This document shows positions 1 to 6,135 of a DNA stretch of 15,217 nt, one piece after another. The DNA is taken from assembly GCA_005799205.1 (NCBI GenBank), contig SYHM01000020.1, positions 1 to 15,217 on the forward strand, read 5' to 3'. A program made the translations under genes and the position numbers. This DNA comes from Planctomycetia bacterium. Lineage in GTDB: Bacteria > Planctomycetota > Phycisphaerae > Phycisphaerales > SM1A02. The notes below the pieces were generated by a model that saw only the letters and a program-made list of their open reading frames with translations, was not told where the DNA came from and ran no database searches. Positions within the stretch are counted from its first letter, which is position 1; each line of letters opens with the position of its first letter.

Positions 1-741
1 GAACCGCTGCTGCGCGCCGCGTGCTCGCCGCGCACGCGCGCGATCCTGTTCAACTCGCCGCACAATCCGACCGGTCGCATGTTCGACCGCGAGGAGTGCG
101 CTCTCGTCGCAAGGCTTGTAGTTGAGTTTGGCTGCCTGCTCATTTCGGATGAGGTCTACGACGAGATCACCTTTGCGCGACCTCATACGTCGATCGCCCA
201 ACTGCCAGGGCTCCGCGCACGCACGGTCGTGCTCGGCAGTCTCGGAAAGACGTTCTCATGCACAGGGTGGAAAATCGGATGGGCGATCGCGCCGCGCGAG
301 ATCACACAGGCGATCCGCTGCGCGCATCAGTTTCTGACCTTCTGCGCGCCAACTCCGATGCAGCAGGCGGCGGCGGATGCGCTCGAGGCGGTCTGTGCCG
401 ATGGCTCGTACCTCGAAGAACTGCGCGTCGCCTACACAGCGCGCCGTGGTCGAATGATCGGCATCCTTGAGGGGGTTGGGTTTCAATGCGTTCACCCCGA
501 GGGGTCCTATTTTGTGCTCGCCGACGCGCAAGCAGCTGGTTTTTCGGACGACGTCTCCGCAGCAAAGGTGCTGGTGAAGGCAGGGGTCGCAGCGATCCCC
601 GCGAGTGCGTTCTTTGATCCGACTAGCGCGGATCGGCGGTGGTTGCGCTTCGCCTTTTGCAAGCGGGAGTCGACCCTCGCCCTCGCCGAGAGCCGGCTGA
701 AAAGCACTCCTTTGGGTGAGTTTGCCAAGTTGGCGGTTTGA
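1..741 (+). CDS. Class I/II PLP-dependent aminotransferase, 5'-truncated by the window edge
   Basis: The reading frame is open from base 1, so the N-terminus lies outside the window; 246 codons are visible. The fragment holds the family signatures in order: NSPHNPTGR (visible residues 18-26), SDEVY (49-53), and SLGKTFSCTGWKIGW, in which Lys83 should form the Schiff base with pyridoxal phosphate. WLRFAFCKR near the C-terminus carries the Arg expected to bind the substrate carboxylate. The stretch HQFLTFCAPTPMQ resembles the kynurenine/methionine aminotransferase branch (YbdL-like) more than aspartate aminotransferases, so the likely reaction is transamination of an aromatic or sulfur amino acid to its 2-oxo acid in the cytosol. 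The exact substrate cannot be read from this. The stop (739-741) overlaps an ATG at 741 in the rplU frame, so the two genes are probably co-transcribed. Confidence 0.9.
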   Translation, partial: EPLLRAACSPRTRAILFNSPHNPTGRMFDREECALVARLVVEFGCLLISDEVYDEITFARPHTSIAQLPGLRARTVVLGSLGKTFSCTGWKIGWAIAPREITQAIRCAHQFLTFCAPTPMQQAAADALEAVCADGSYLEELRVAYTARRGRMIGILEGVGFQCVHPEGSYFVLADAQAAGFSDDVSAAKVLVKAGVAAIPASAFFDPTSADRRWLRFAFCKRESTLALAESRLKSTPLGEFAKLAV

Positions 742-758
742 TGTATGCTTCTCCCCCC

Positions 759-1079
759 GTGTACGCAATAATCGAAGACAGTGGAACTCAGATCATGGTG
801 CGCAAAGACGACGTCATCGATGTCGACCTGCGCAAAATTCCAGAGGGAACGACAACGCTTACCTTTGGCAAAGTTCTTGCCATTGGCCAAGAGGATGGAT
901 CCGTTGCCTCGCTTGGCGCTCCGTACCTTGCCAACGCCTCAGTGACCGCTGAGGTGCTTGGGGTGAAGCGCGGGGCGAAGACGACGTTGAACAAGTACAG
1001 CCGGCGCAAGGGCTACCGAAAGCAACAGGGCCATCGGCAGTCATTCGTGCAAGTCAAGATCTCAGCGATCGCGGTCTGA
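759..1079 (+). CDS. rplU: 50S ribosomal protein L21
   Basis: L21 binds 23S rRNA in the large ribosomal subunit. The C-terminal signature SRRKGYRKQQGHRQSFVQVKI is nearly invariant in the family, and the N-terminus VYAIIEDSGTQ matches the usual MYA...GxQ opening. I chose the GTG at 759 because it aligns with the family start and gives 106 residues, the normal size. An ATG at 741, overlapping the aminotransferase stop (TGATG), and a TTG at 738 would add six or seven residues. No Shine-Dalgarno sequence is visible before any of them, and coupling to the upstream gene is possible. L21 is normally followed by rpmA (L27); here the next gene is on the opposite strand and rpmA is absent. No clear terminator separates the convergent genes. 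Confidence 0.93.
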   Translation: MYAIIEDSGTQIMVRKDDVIDVDLRKIPEGTTTLTFGKVLAIGQEDGSVASLGAPYLANASVTAEVLGVKRGAKTTLNKYSRRKGYRKQQGHRQSFVQVKISAIAV

Positions 1080-1106
1080 CTGGGTCGTAGCCTCATCTCG
1101 GTGCAA

Positions 1107-2114
1107 TCAACCTCGGGCGAGGATGTCTACCATCTTCGACGGCGATTCTGACTCGAGCGTGTACGCACTCAAGCACGCCGCTTCGACAAACGCACGGCAG
1201 ATCAATCCCTGATCGGGAACGAGAGATCTGCTTGTTGCGCTCCCTTGTCGAAGCGTTGCCGCCGCGATCGATGGATGCCCGCCCTCGTCCCACTCGCTGA
1301 GGTGTGGAGATCCGCGATCGACAACCGCGTTGCTGGGGTCTCGCCATTCGAGTGATGTGTCATCAACGCGCACTGCACCAAATGCGCCGCACGCGAGCGC
1401 GCTGCGATGCCAGTTCGGGTGCTGATTCGATGCCATGATGAGCCCTGCTCGGCCGTCGGAATAATGGCATGTGATCGCGAACGACCCGACCCAGGTGCGA
1501 AAAGACCGACTCGCTGCATCAGGTTGATCATCGCGGGTGCGATGACGTCGATCGCCTCCGATCGCTGCACTCACTCGATCAGGTGTTCCCATCCAGCGCA
1601 GCAGAAAGTGTGCGGCGTCATGGATGCGCGAGAGGATCGACCCATGTTCGACGGCACCAAGTGACGTGACTTGTGCAATCGCTGGAGCTCCCGACTGCTC
1701 AAAGATCTCAGTGGCATGATTGAACCTGCCATCGACCGGCGACCCAGGAAGCAGAATCTCATAGGCGCCGCTGCCTTGCAGTGGGTTATGACCAAACCAC
1801 GGTTCGGTTGTGAAGAGCAGGGGATGGTTGCGCGAAATCAGTGCGCGCGAAGCCGGAGAACCAAAACCAACAAAGAGCAGGGGAATGCCCTTCGAAAAAG
1901 CCGACAAGCTACGAAAGTCGGTGAGCCCTCGGTCACACTGGCCCAGCGAATGGCGCACTTCCAACTGTTGACTGCCGATCGAACAGAGTTCGAGCTTGCT
2001 CTCTTGGACGGCCCGCGAAAGCCATGGCGCCAGTGGCTGCTCGGACCAAATCGCCAGCCCTGCTCCGATTGAGTCATCCACCACGCCCGAGTCTTTGAAC
2101 ACTCCGTTGGCCAC
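1107..2114 (-). CDS. Degenerate Gfo/Idh/MocA-like oxidoreductase-family protein
   Basis: The protein has 335 residues from a GTG start with no clear Shine-Dalgarno. It resembles the Gfo/Idh/MocA fold. The N-terminal stretch IGAGLAIWSEQPLAPW (about 16-31) sits where the NAD(P)-binding beta-alpha-beta usually lies but lacks a proper GxGxxG. LLFTTEPWFG (about 99-108) sits where family members have the EKP motif, with the Lys replaced. The C-terminal half looks like the substrate-domain sheet, for example FAITCHYSDGRAGLIMASNQ and ACGAFGAVRVDDTSLEWRDP. I infer a cytosolic protein that kept the fold but may have lost dehydrogenase activity. The gene is convergent with rplU and divergent from rnpB, whose promoter must lie within or beside its first codons. 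GTG codons slightly downstream are alternative starts. The reading frame is probably real; the family assignment is moderate. Confidence 0.6.
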   Translation of the reverse strand: MANGVFKDSGVVDDSIGAGLAIWSEQPLAPWLSRAVQESKLELCSIGSQQLEVRHSLGQCDRGLTDFRSLSAFSKGIPLLFVGFGSPASRALISRNHPLLFTTEPWFGHNPLQGSGAYEILLPGSPVDGRFNHATEIFEQSGAPAIAQVTSLGAVEHGSILSRIHDAAHFLLRWMGTPDRVSAAIGGDRRHRTRDDQPDAASRSFRTWVGSFAITCHYSDGRAGLIMASNQHPNWHRSALACGAFGAVRVDDTSLEWRDPSNAVVDRGSPHLSEWDEGGHPSIAAATLRQGSATSRSLVPDQGLICRAFVEAACLSAYTLESESPSKMVDILARG

Positions 2115-2140
2115 TGTCGAAGTCTACGGTTACCCTTCCA

Positions 2141-2506
2141 CAGTGGTCAGGCGATCGCCCCCAACATATGTTGGGCGAGGAAAGTCCGAACACGGTAGGA
2201 CACGGTGGTGGCTAACGGCCACCAGTCTTGACGCAAACTCGGGACAGTGCCACAGAAAAGAAACCGCCGATGCAGCGATGCATCGGTAAGGGTGAAAAGG
2301 TGCGGTAAGAGCGCACCGCTCCTTCGGTAACGAATGAGGCATGGCAAACCCCACCGCGTGCAAGCGCAAGCAGTCCTCTGGCGGTCATGCCGCTACCTGC
2401 TGTCCGCAGGATGAGGACGGGTCGCGTGCTTCGAGGCCATCGGCAACGGTGGTCCAGAGAGAAATGATCGTCACCCGCAAGGGAACAGAATTCGGCTTAT
2501 GACCAC
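2141..2506 (+). ncRNA. rnpB: RNase P RNA (bacterial type A)
   Basis: This is the catalytic RNA of RNase P, which removes 5' leaders from tRNA precursors. The universally conserved elements appear in order: GAGGAAAGTCCGAACAC (from 2177), CACAGAAAA, the block GGTAAGGGTGAAAAGGTGCG followed by GTAAGAGCGCACC, GGCAAACCCC, a GGGT in the P15/L15 area that would pair with the tRNA CCA end, AGAGAAATGATCGTC, and ACAGAATTCGGCTTAT (2485-2500). The P1 helix is visible as GTGGTCA (2143-2149) pairing with TGACCAC (2500-2506), which sets the approximate ends. A strong terminator follows. No protein frame across this region is convincing. The promoter should overlap the start of the divergent upstream gene; I could not pick a clear -35/-10 pair. 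Confidence 0.97.
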
Positions 2507-2513
2507 GCGCGTC

Positions 2514-2542
2514 GGGCGGATCCGAAAGGGTCCGCCCCTTTT
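2514..2542 (+). terminator. Intrinsic terminator of rnpB
   Basis: A ten-base-pair stem is formed by GGGCGGATCC (2514-2523) and GGGTCCGCCC (2528-2537), with one G-T wobble and a GAAA tetraloop. It is followed by CTTTT (2538-2542). It starts eight bases after the P1 helix of RNase P RNA. Confidence 0.9.
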
Positions 2543-2589
2543 CATTCAGCGCACAATGTGCCGTGATTCTCGTTTCAGCAACAAAACTA

Positions 2590-2617
2590 TTGCATTGCGA
2601 GTTGGCTTCGCTACGAT
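2590..2617 (+). promoter_or_regulatory. Candidate sigma-70-type promoter for the 2628 gene
   Basis: TTGCAT (2590-2595) and TACGAT (2612-2617) are separated by 16 bases and lie directly after the rnpB terminator. Transcription would begin only a few bases before the ATG at 2628, giving a very short or absent leader. No Shine-Dalgarno is present, which fits. The match is by eye only. Confidence 0.35.
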
Positions 2618-2627
2618 CGAGCGAGAC

Positions 2628-3209
2628 ATGAATCCGATCGCAAAGACAAACAGCCTTCAGTCCTACACCATGCTGATCTATCGAAAGGCGCTCCATCCAG
2701 AGTTCTTCGCGATTGAGGGACGTGCGCGAATCGAGAATGCAGGGCTCGACGCCGAGGCGTGGATCTTTCAGGGAGGCCACTCGGTCCGCTTTCAGCAGGA
2801 CAAGGTTTGTCTCTGCGAGGTTGTCACTGACCATCCTCACACACTTCCTGAGCGGGGACTTTCGACGAATGTGCCGTGCGCGGGAGAGCACGAGCATGAA
2901 GAATCTGTCAGCGATTCTCTGACATTCATGACGACCGTGCAGACTGAAACGCTCGCGGAGCACCTCTATCTTGGCACATACAAAGAAATGCTCGCTCACG
3001 GGCGAGATAATGAGTCTCTGATGACCTCGTGGACTGATCCCGTAACCAACAAGCCAAACCTCTCGGTCGTCGACTTGCAACGCTTTCGCACTGAGATTCA
3101 CGTACAGAGTTGGCACCTTCGAAGCGACTGTGGGTTGGTCCTACGCACCCAGTCGATGTTTCAACTTGAGGTGCCTGCGACGAAGTCCGACACGCGAAAG
3201 TCAAAGTAG
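2628..3209 (+). CDS. Conserved protein of unknown function (possibly DUF2617-like)
   Basis: The 193-residue product starts at the ATG at 2628. The frame is open back to 2499, but that would run through the rnpB terminator, so I reject longer versions. No signal peptide or membrane segment is evident. Notable stretches are YRKALHPEFF (about 17-26), WIFQGGHSVRF (45-55), ETLAEHLYLGTYKEML and, near the end, SWHLRSDCGLVLRTQSMFQL. The order 'LxGxSHxV-like' segment, central helix, 'W..H....VVRT-S-like' segment reminds me of DUF2617 proteins, but this is recollection rather than a search. The function is unknown. It precedes the uracil-DNA glycosylase by only a few bases (TTG at 3214), so the two are probably one transcript, starting at the candidate promoter at 2590-2617. 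Confidence 0.72.
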   Translation: MNPIAKTNSLQSYTMLIYRKALHPEFFAIEGRARIENAGLDAEAWIFQGGHSVRFQQDKVCLCEVVTDHPHTLPERGLSTNVPCAGEHEHEESVSDSLTFMTTVQTETLAEHLYLGTYKEMLAHGRDNESLMTSWTDPVTNKPNLSVVDLQRFRTEIHVQSWHLRSDCGLVLRTQSMFQLEVPATKSDTRKSK

Positions 3210-3213
3210 ACCC

Positions 3214-4002
3214 TTGCCAAAGCGCGCCCGACAATGTGTCGAGAGCGACCTCACATTTGGCGTGGTCGAACTTCCAGTTGGACGAGCATCCGCCACTTCG
3301 ACTTCGGTCGCCTCACGAGTGGATCAGGTGAGTGCAAGCCGGCACTCGAGTACACGCGTTCGATCAAGCGCTGATGAATCAAGCAGCCAGGGATCAAGCA
3401 GCGACCGCCTCGCAGAACTCCGCGAACGGCACGACCGTGAGTGCCCACACTGCACCCGCTCGAGAACGCATACGAACACCGTGTTTGGAGAAGGGAGTGC
3501 AAGTGCCGAGATTTTCTTCGTCGGCGAAGCCCCAGGTGAAACCGAAGATGCGACGGGTCGACCCTTCGTCGGACGAGCGGGGCAGAAGCTTGACGAGATG
3601 ATCCACGCGATGGGAGTGCGCCGCGACGAGTGCTACATCGCCAATGTCCTCAAGAGCCGACCGCTTGACAATCGCACGCCGCTGCCAGCAGAAGTCGAAC
3701 TGTGCGGGCCATATCTGGTTGAACAGATTCTGATCATCCGTCCCAAGGTGCTGGTGTCTCTTGGAGGACCTGCTTCGAAGCTGCTCCTCAAGGTCGATAC
3801 TGGGATCACCAAACTGCGCGGCATTTGGACTGAGTGGGTTCCACCGAGTGAGAGTGGCGCTGCGCCGATTCCTGTGATGCCGACGTTTCACCCGGCCTAC
3901 CTCTTGCGCAACTACACACCTCAGACGCGACGCGAAGTGTGGTCCGACCTGAAGGCTGTGATGCAGCGGATCTCAGAGCTGAAGTCAGCCACGAAGAAAT
4001 AA
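3214..4002 (+). CDS. Uracil-DNA glycosylase, family 4 (Fe-S type)
   Basis: The enzyme removes uracil from DNA at the start of base-excision repair. Numbering is from a TTG at 3214 (262 residues). Family motifs are GEAPG (104-108) with ED following, GRPFVGRAG, LKSRPLDNRTP, and HPAYLLRN (226-233). Two iron-sulfur ligands are in CPHC (77 and 80), and the fourth is probably Cys164. The usual third ligand in the KCRP motif is Ser148 here, although Cys140 lies nearby. Residues 1-65 are a low-complexity Ser/Arg-rich extension ahead of the catalytic domain, so the start is uncertain: GTG codons at 3262 and 3328 are in frame, and a GTG at 3130 would overlap the upstream gene by 80 bases. The gene follows the unknown gene closely and is convergent with dtd. 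Confidence 0.92.
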   Translation: MPKRARQCVESDLTFGVVELPVGRASATSTSVASRVDQVSASRHSSTRVRSSADESSSQGSSSDRLAELRERHDRECPHCTRSRTHTNTVFGEGSASAEIFFVGEAPGETEDATGRPFVGRAGQKLDEMIHAMGVRRDECYIANVLKSRPLDNRTPLPAEVELCGPYLVEQILIIRPKVLVSLGGPASKLLLKVDTGITKLRGIWTEWVPPSESGAAPIPVMPTFHPAYLLRNYTPQTRREVWSDLKAVMQRISELKSATKK

Positions 4003-4192
4003 CTCATCGACTGCGCATCCTGCGTGCTGGGAGTGCGTATCGACTTTCGGAGGAAGGGAAAACACAATCGATGGCTCGTGAGGCAATCGGCCGCCGGCTT
4101 TTCTCGCAGGCCTGACCGACGAGCCCCATCAGGTACCCCCACGAGGAGCCTGACGCGCTTGGTGCAAACCATGTCCGTGTCAGGCTCTTTTT
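4003..4192 (+). other. Structured intergenic stretch, candidate small RNA or long 3' UTR
   Basis: These 190 bases between two convergent genes hold no convincing protein. They do hold strong forward-strand structure. GATGGCTCGT (4070-4079) can pair with ACGAGCC plus ATC (4119-4130) across a two-base bulge, enclosing a G+C-rich region with further short complementarities. The intrinsic terminator at 4146-4192 follows. A tiny frame (4071-4115, 14 codons, with GGAGGA 16 bases upstream) is present but unsupported. The stretch is either the 3' untranslated tail of the glycosylase mRNA or an independent small RNA. I do not recognise it as 6S, SRP, tmRNA or a known riboswitch. Confidence 0.4.
4146..4192 (+). 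terminator. Intrinsic terminator with two-part hairpin
   Basis: GAGCCTGACGCG (4146-4157) pairs with CGTGTCAGGCTC (4176-4187) over 12 base pairs, one of them a wobble. The loop itself can fold as TGGT-GCAA-ACCA (4160-4171), capped by a GNRA-type tetraloop. TTTTT (4188-4192) follows on the forward strand, and the last T belongs to the dtd stop codon. On the reverse strand there is no T-run after the stem, so it acts for forward transcripts only. Confidence 0.85.
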
Positions 4193-4686
4193 CATCCCTT
4201 CGATGAGCGTGGATTGGCCTTGCTCCCATCGGGCTTTGCTCGTGAATCAAGAATGATCGTGACGGGGCCGTCGTTTTCAAGCGTCACCCGCATGTCGGCT
4301 CCGAAAGATCCTTGTGCGACTTGAATCCCACGCGCTACGAGGGCTCTTGCAACCTCCTCGCACCGTGTGACGGCGATCGATGGCTCCTCAGCTGCGCTAA
4401 AACCCGGACGATGCCCACGCGAGAGATCAGCGAGCAATGTGAATTGACTGACGAGCAAGATCGACCCATTCACCTGTCGTATGTCCAGATTCATCTTGCC
4501 GGCGTCGTCCGCAAAGACGCGAAGGCGTGCGAGCCGATTGACCATCCAGTCGACGTCGTGCGGCGAATCGCCGCGCGAGATTCCCAGCAGCACAACAAAT
4601 CCGCTATCGATCGCCCCAAGCAAAACTCCATCACATCCCGAGGCGTGGACCGTCGCGCGTGAGACCCGTTGCACGACCGCAATCAT
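4192..4686 (-). CDS. dtd: D-aminoacyl-tRNA deacylase
   Basis: The enzyme hydrolyses D-amino acids mischarged on tRNA, acting as a chirality proofreader in the cytosol. The 164-residue product opens with MIAVVQRVSRATV, typical of the family. It has SQFTLLAD (80-87) and NDGPVT (138-143), the conserved motif carrying the Gly-cisPro pair that excludes L-amino acids. The ATG at 4686 aligns with the family start; a TTG at 4698 would add four residues. The final 15 or so residues are a Lys/Ser-rich tail. It lies 15 bases downstream of the MEMO-like gene on the same strand and is probably co-transcribed and coupled with it. No reverse-strand terminator is evident after its stop. Confidence 0.95.
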   Translation of the reverse strand: MIAVVQRVSRATVHASGCDGVLLGAIDSGFVVLLGISRGDSPHDVDWMVNRLARLRVFADDAGKMNLDIRQVNGSILLVSQFTLLADLSRGHRPGFSAAEEPSIAVTRCEEVARALVARGIQVAQGSFGADMRVTLENDGPVTIILDSRAKPDGSKANPRSSKG

Positions 4687-4701
4687 CGTCTCACTCAAAC
4701 A

Positions 4702-5922
4702 TCACGAGGGCATGCGCACAAATGCGAGCGCTGCGCTTGTGACCAACGCGTTCGCATTCGCGGGACCATCAACCGGACCCTGCGAGTACTCAAGCAATTC
4801 TGGAAGGCCCGCCGTCACCAACTTTGCCGCTGTCATGTTTCCGACACTGCACCAACGCTGGTGATTCTGGTCGTTCATCAGTTTCTTGACGAAGAGTTCG
4901 TCATCGCCTTCGAGAAACACAGCGAGCAACGAGCGATCGTATGCCTCGACTTGTTTCCTGATTTCGCCACCGATGGGAGTCTCGTCTCCGAACTGTGGCC
5001 CGACATGGCTCAGGTCGGCGCTCGCGATCACGAGGGTGCGCCCTGGAGCCTCTGCGAGCGCCTTACGGAGCTCCGGAACGAATTCATCGAACGACACGCG
5101 TGCACCATCGTCGGCGAGCATCGGAATCAGCGGACTGGGAACAAGCGCTGCGATCACCGGAACCTGGCCAAACACTTCATGAATCCAGGGCAGTTGGATC
5201 TGGATCGAGTGCTCGCCGAGCAGGTCGATCTCGTCTTTGAAGAGTCGTTCGCCCAGAGACGCCGCGAGTGATTCGATGACCTTCGAGTCCGGCTGAAACG
5301 TTCCGAAGGGCGTCATGAACCCATTTCGGCTCATTACGATTCCGTCGCCAGCTCCGAAATGGTTCGTTCCGAGGATGACGATCCGACTGACCGAGACCCC
5401 TGGCCGAAACGACTTGTACGCAGCCGCATAGGTCGAGCCGCCACGCGCATAGTCGAGGTGGGGTGCCACGATTCCAAGCAGTTCTCCCTCGATCTCTGGA
5501 TCTTCTGCTTCTGAGAGGTATCTGGCGATGACCGCCTTGGCAGCGACGGGATCCTCTCCTGCAGCCGTCGACGCTCCCATCGGGAACGCGCTTGCGGCAC
5601 GAACCCGGTCCATCGCCTCGCGCTCGAGACGTTCAGCATTCGGACCCCAAAGCAGTCCAGCTTCATCAAGAACCCCCACGAGTTGCACGAGAAACTCCTT
5701 GGGAGCTCCAGTACCCTGTGAGATCTCGTCAAGCGACTTTTCTCCCTGAAGCAACGCCAAGAGCGGCAGCCATTGAGGTGGCACCACTGGGGTGTTTCCA
5801 TCGCCTCGCAAGTTTGCAGGGTCCCGGAGGGCCACAAAGACCTTTTTTTCTTCATTCTGCACCCCCACAGGCGTGAAGGGGCGGATGTGCGGTCGGTCAC
5901 GGTGCGCTGGGATCGGTTCCAT
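4702..5922 (-). CDS. AmmeMemoRadiSam system protein B / MEMO-family protein with N-terminal extension
   Basis: The 406-residue product has a MEMO domain at about 145-400. The conserved metal-site positions are all present: His155 in APHLDYARGG, His188 in GTNHFG, His306 in SADLSHVG and Cys358 in RWCSVGNMTAA. EHSIQIQLPWI (237-247) is also characteristic. Human MEMO1 binds metal at the equivalent His/His/His/Cys set, and the bacterial role is unknown. Residues 25-95 form a separate small domain (VFVALRDPANLRG to LDEAGLLWGP) that looks like a winged-helix or PqqD-like fold; this is an inference from pattern. The usual partners of the AmmeMemoRadiSam set (an AMMECR1 protein and a radical-SAM protein) are not in the window. 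The start is the ATG at 5922; the bases before it on the coding strand are pyrimidine-rich with no Shine-Dalgarno. Confidence 0.9.
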   Translation of the reverse strand: MEPIPAHRDRPHIRPFTPVGVQNEEKKVFVALRDPANLRGDGNTPVVPPQWLPLLALLQGEKSLDEISQGTGAPKEFLVQLVGVLDEAGLLWGPNAERLEREAMDRVRAASAFPMGASTAAGEDPVAAKAVIARYLSEAEDPEIEGELLGIVAPHLDYARGGSTYAAAYKSFRPGVSVSRIVILGTNHFGAGDGIVMSRNGFMTPFGTFQPDSKVIESLAASLGERLFKDEIDLLGEHSIQIQLPWIHEVFGQVPVIAALVPSPLIPMLADDGARVSFDEFVPELRKALAEAPGRTLVIASADLSHVGPQFGDETPIGGEIRKQVEAYDRSLLAVFLEGDDELFVKKLMNDQNHQRWCSVGNMTAAKLVTAGLPELLEYSQGPVDGPANANALVTSAALAFVRMPS

Positions 5923-6072
5923 CGGGGAAGGAAGTGTAAGGGGGAGAATGCGACTTATCTGCCACCGTTCTGAGAATCGGGGGATAGGAGTCCAAATTGT
6001 TGCCGAGCGCCATCAAGCCACGAGGCGAATAGCCGATAGTTCTCACCTGCGCGCACCGTGCGCGTTCGCTTC

Positions 6073-6127
6073 TATACTCGCCAATCTTTCGGCCCATTGG
6101 ATCACAGTCACTTTGACCATCTAGGAA
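6073..6127 (+). promoter_or_regulatory. Candidate -10 box and ribosome binding site for the DUF1573-ankyrin gene
   Basis: TATACT (6073-6078) is a near-consensus -10 box 57 bases before the chosen start; no good -35 is seen 16-18 bases upstream. AGGAA (6123-6127) is a plausible Shine-Dalgarno. Its spacing is eight bases to the ATG at 6136 but only two to the ATG at 6130, which favours the downstream start. The rest of the divergent gap from 5923 shows nothing else I can support. Confidence 0.4.
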
Positions 6128-6135
6128 CCATGATC

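Noticed and set aside
1..16. A 16-base identical match between the window start (1-16) and 15017-15032.
   Set aside because: Both copies encode Glu-Pro-Leu-Leu-Arg inside unrelated proteins, and similarity ends at once on both sides. It looks like chance in GC-rich codons rather than a repeat.
2385..3116. A 243-codon reverse-strand open frame.
   Set aside because: It overlaps the 3' third of RNase P RNA, its terminator and most of the forward gene at 2628-3209. Its translation shows no family motif.
4071..4115. A 14-codon frame with a purine-rich ribosome-like site upstream, as in an attenuator leader peptide.
   Set aside because: Spacing from GGAGGA is long (16 bases), no run of regulatory codons is present, and no forward gene follows the terminator to be attenuated.
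4141..4187. CGAGGAGC and CAGGCTC in the right order for an S-adenosylhomocysteine riboswitch.
   Set aside because: The two segments form a simple 12-base-pair terminator stem, other conserved bases are missing, and no methyl-cycle gene lies downstream.
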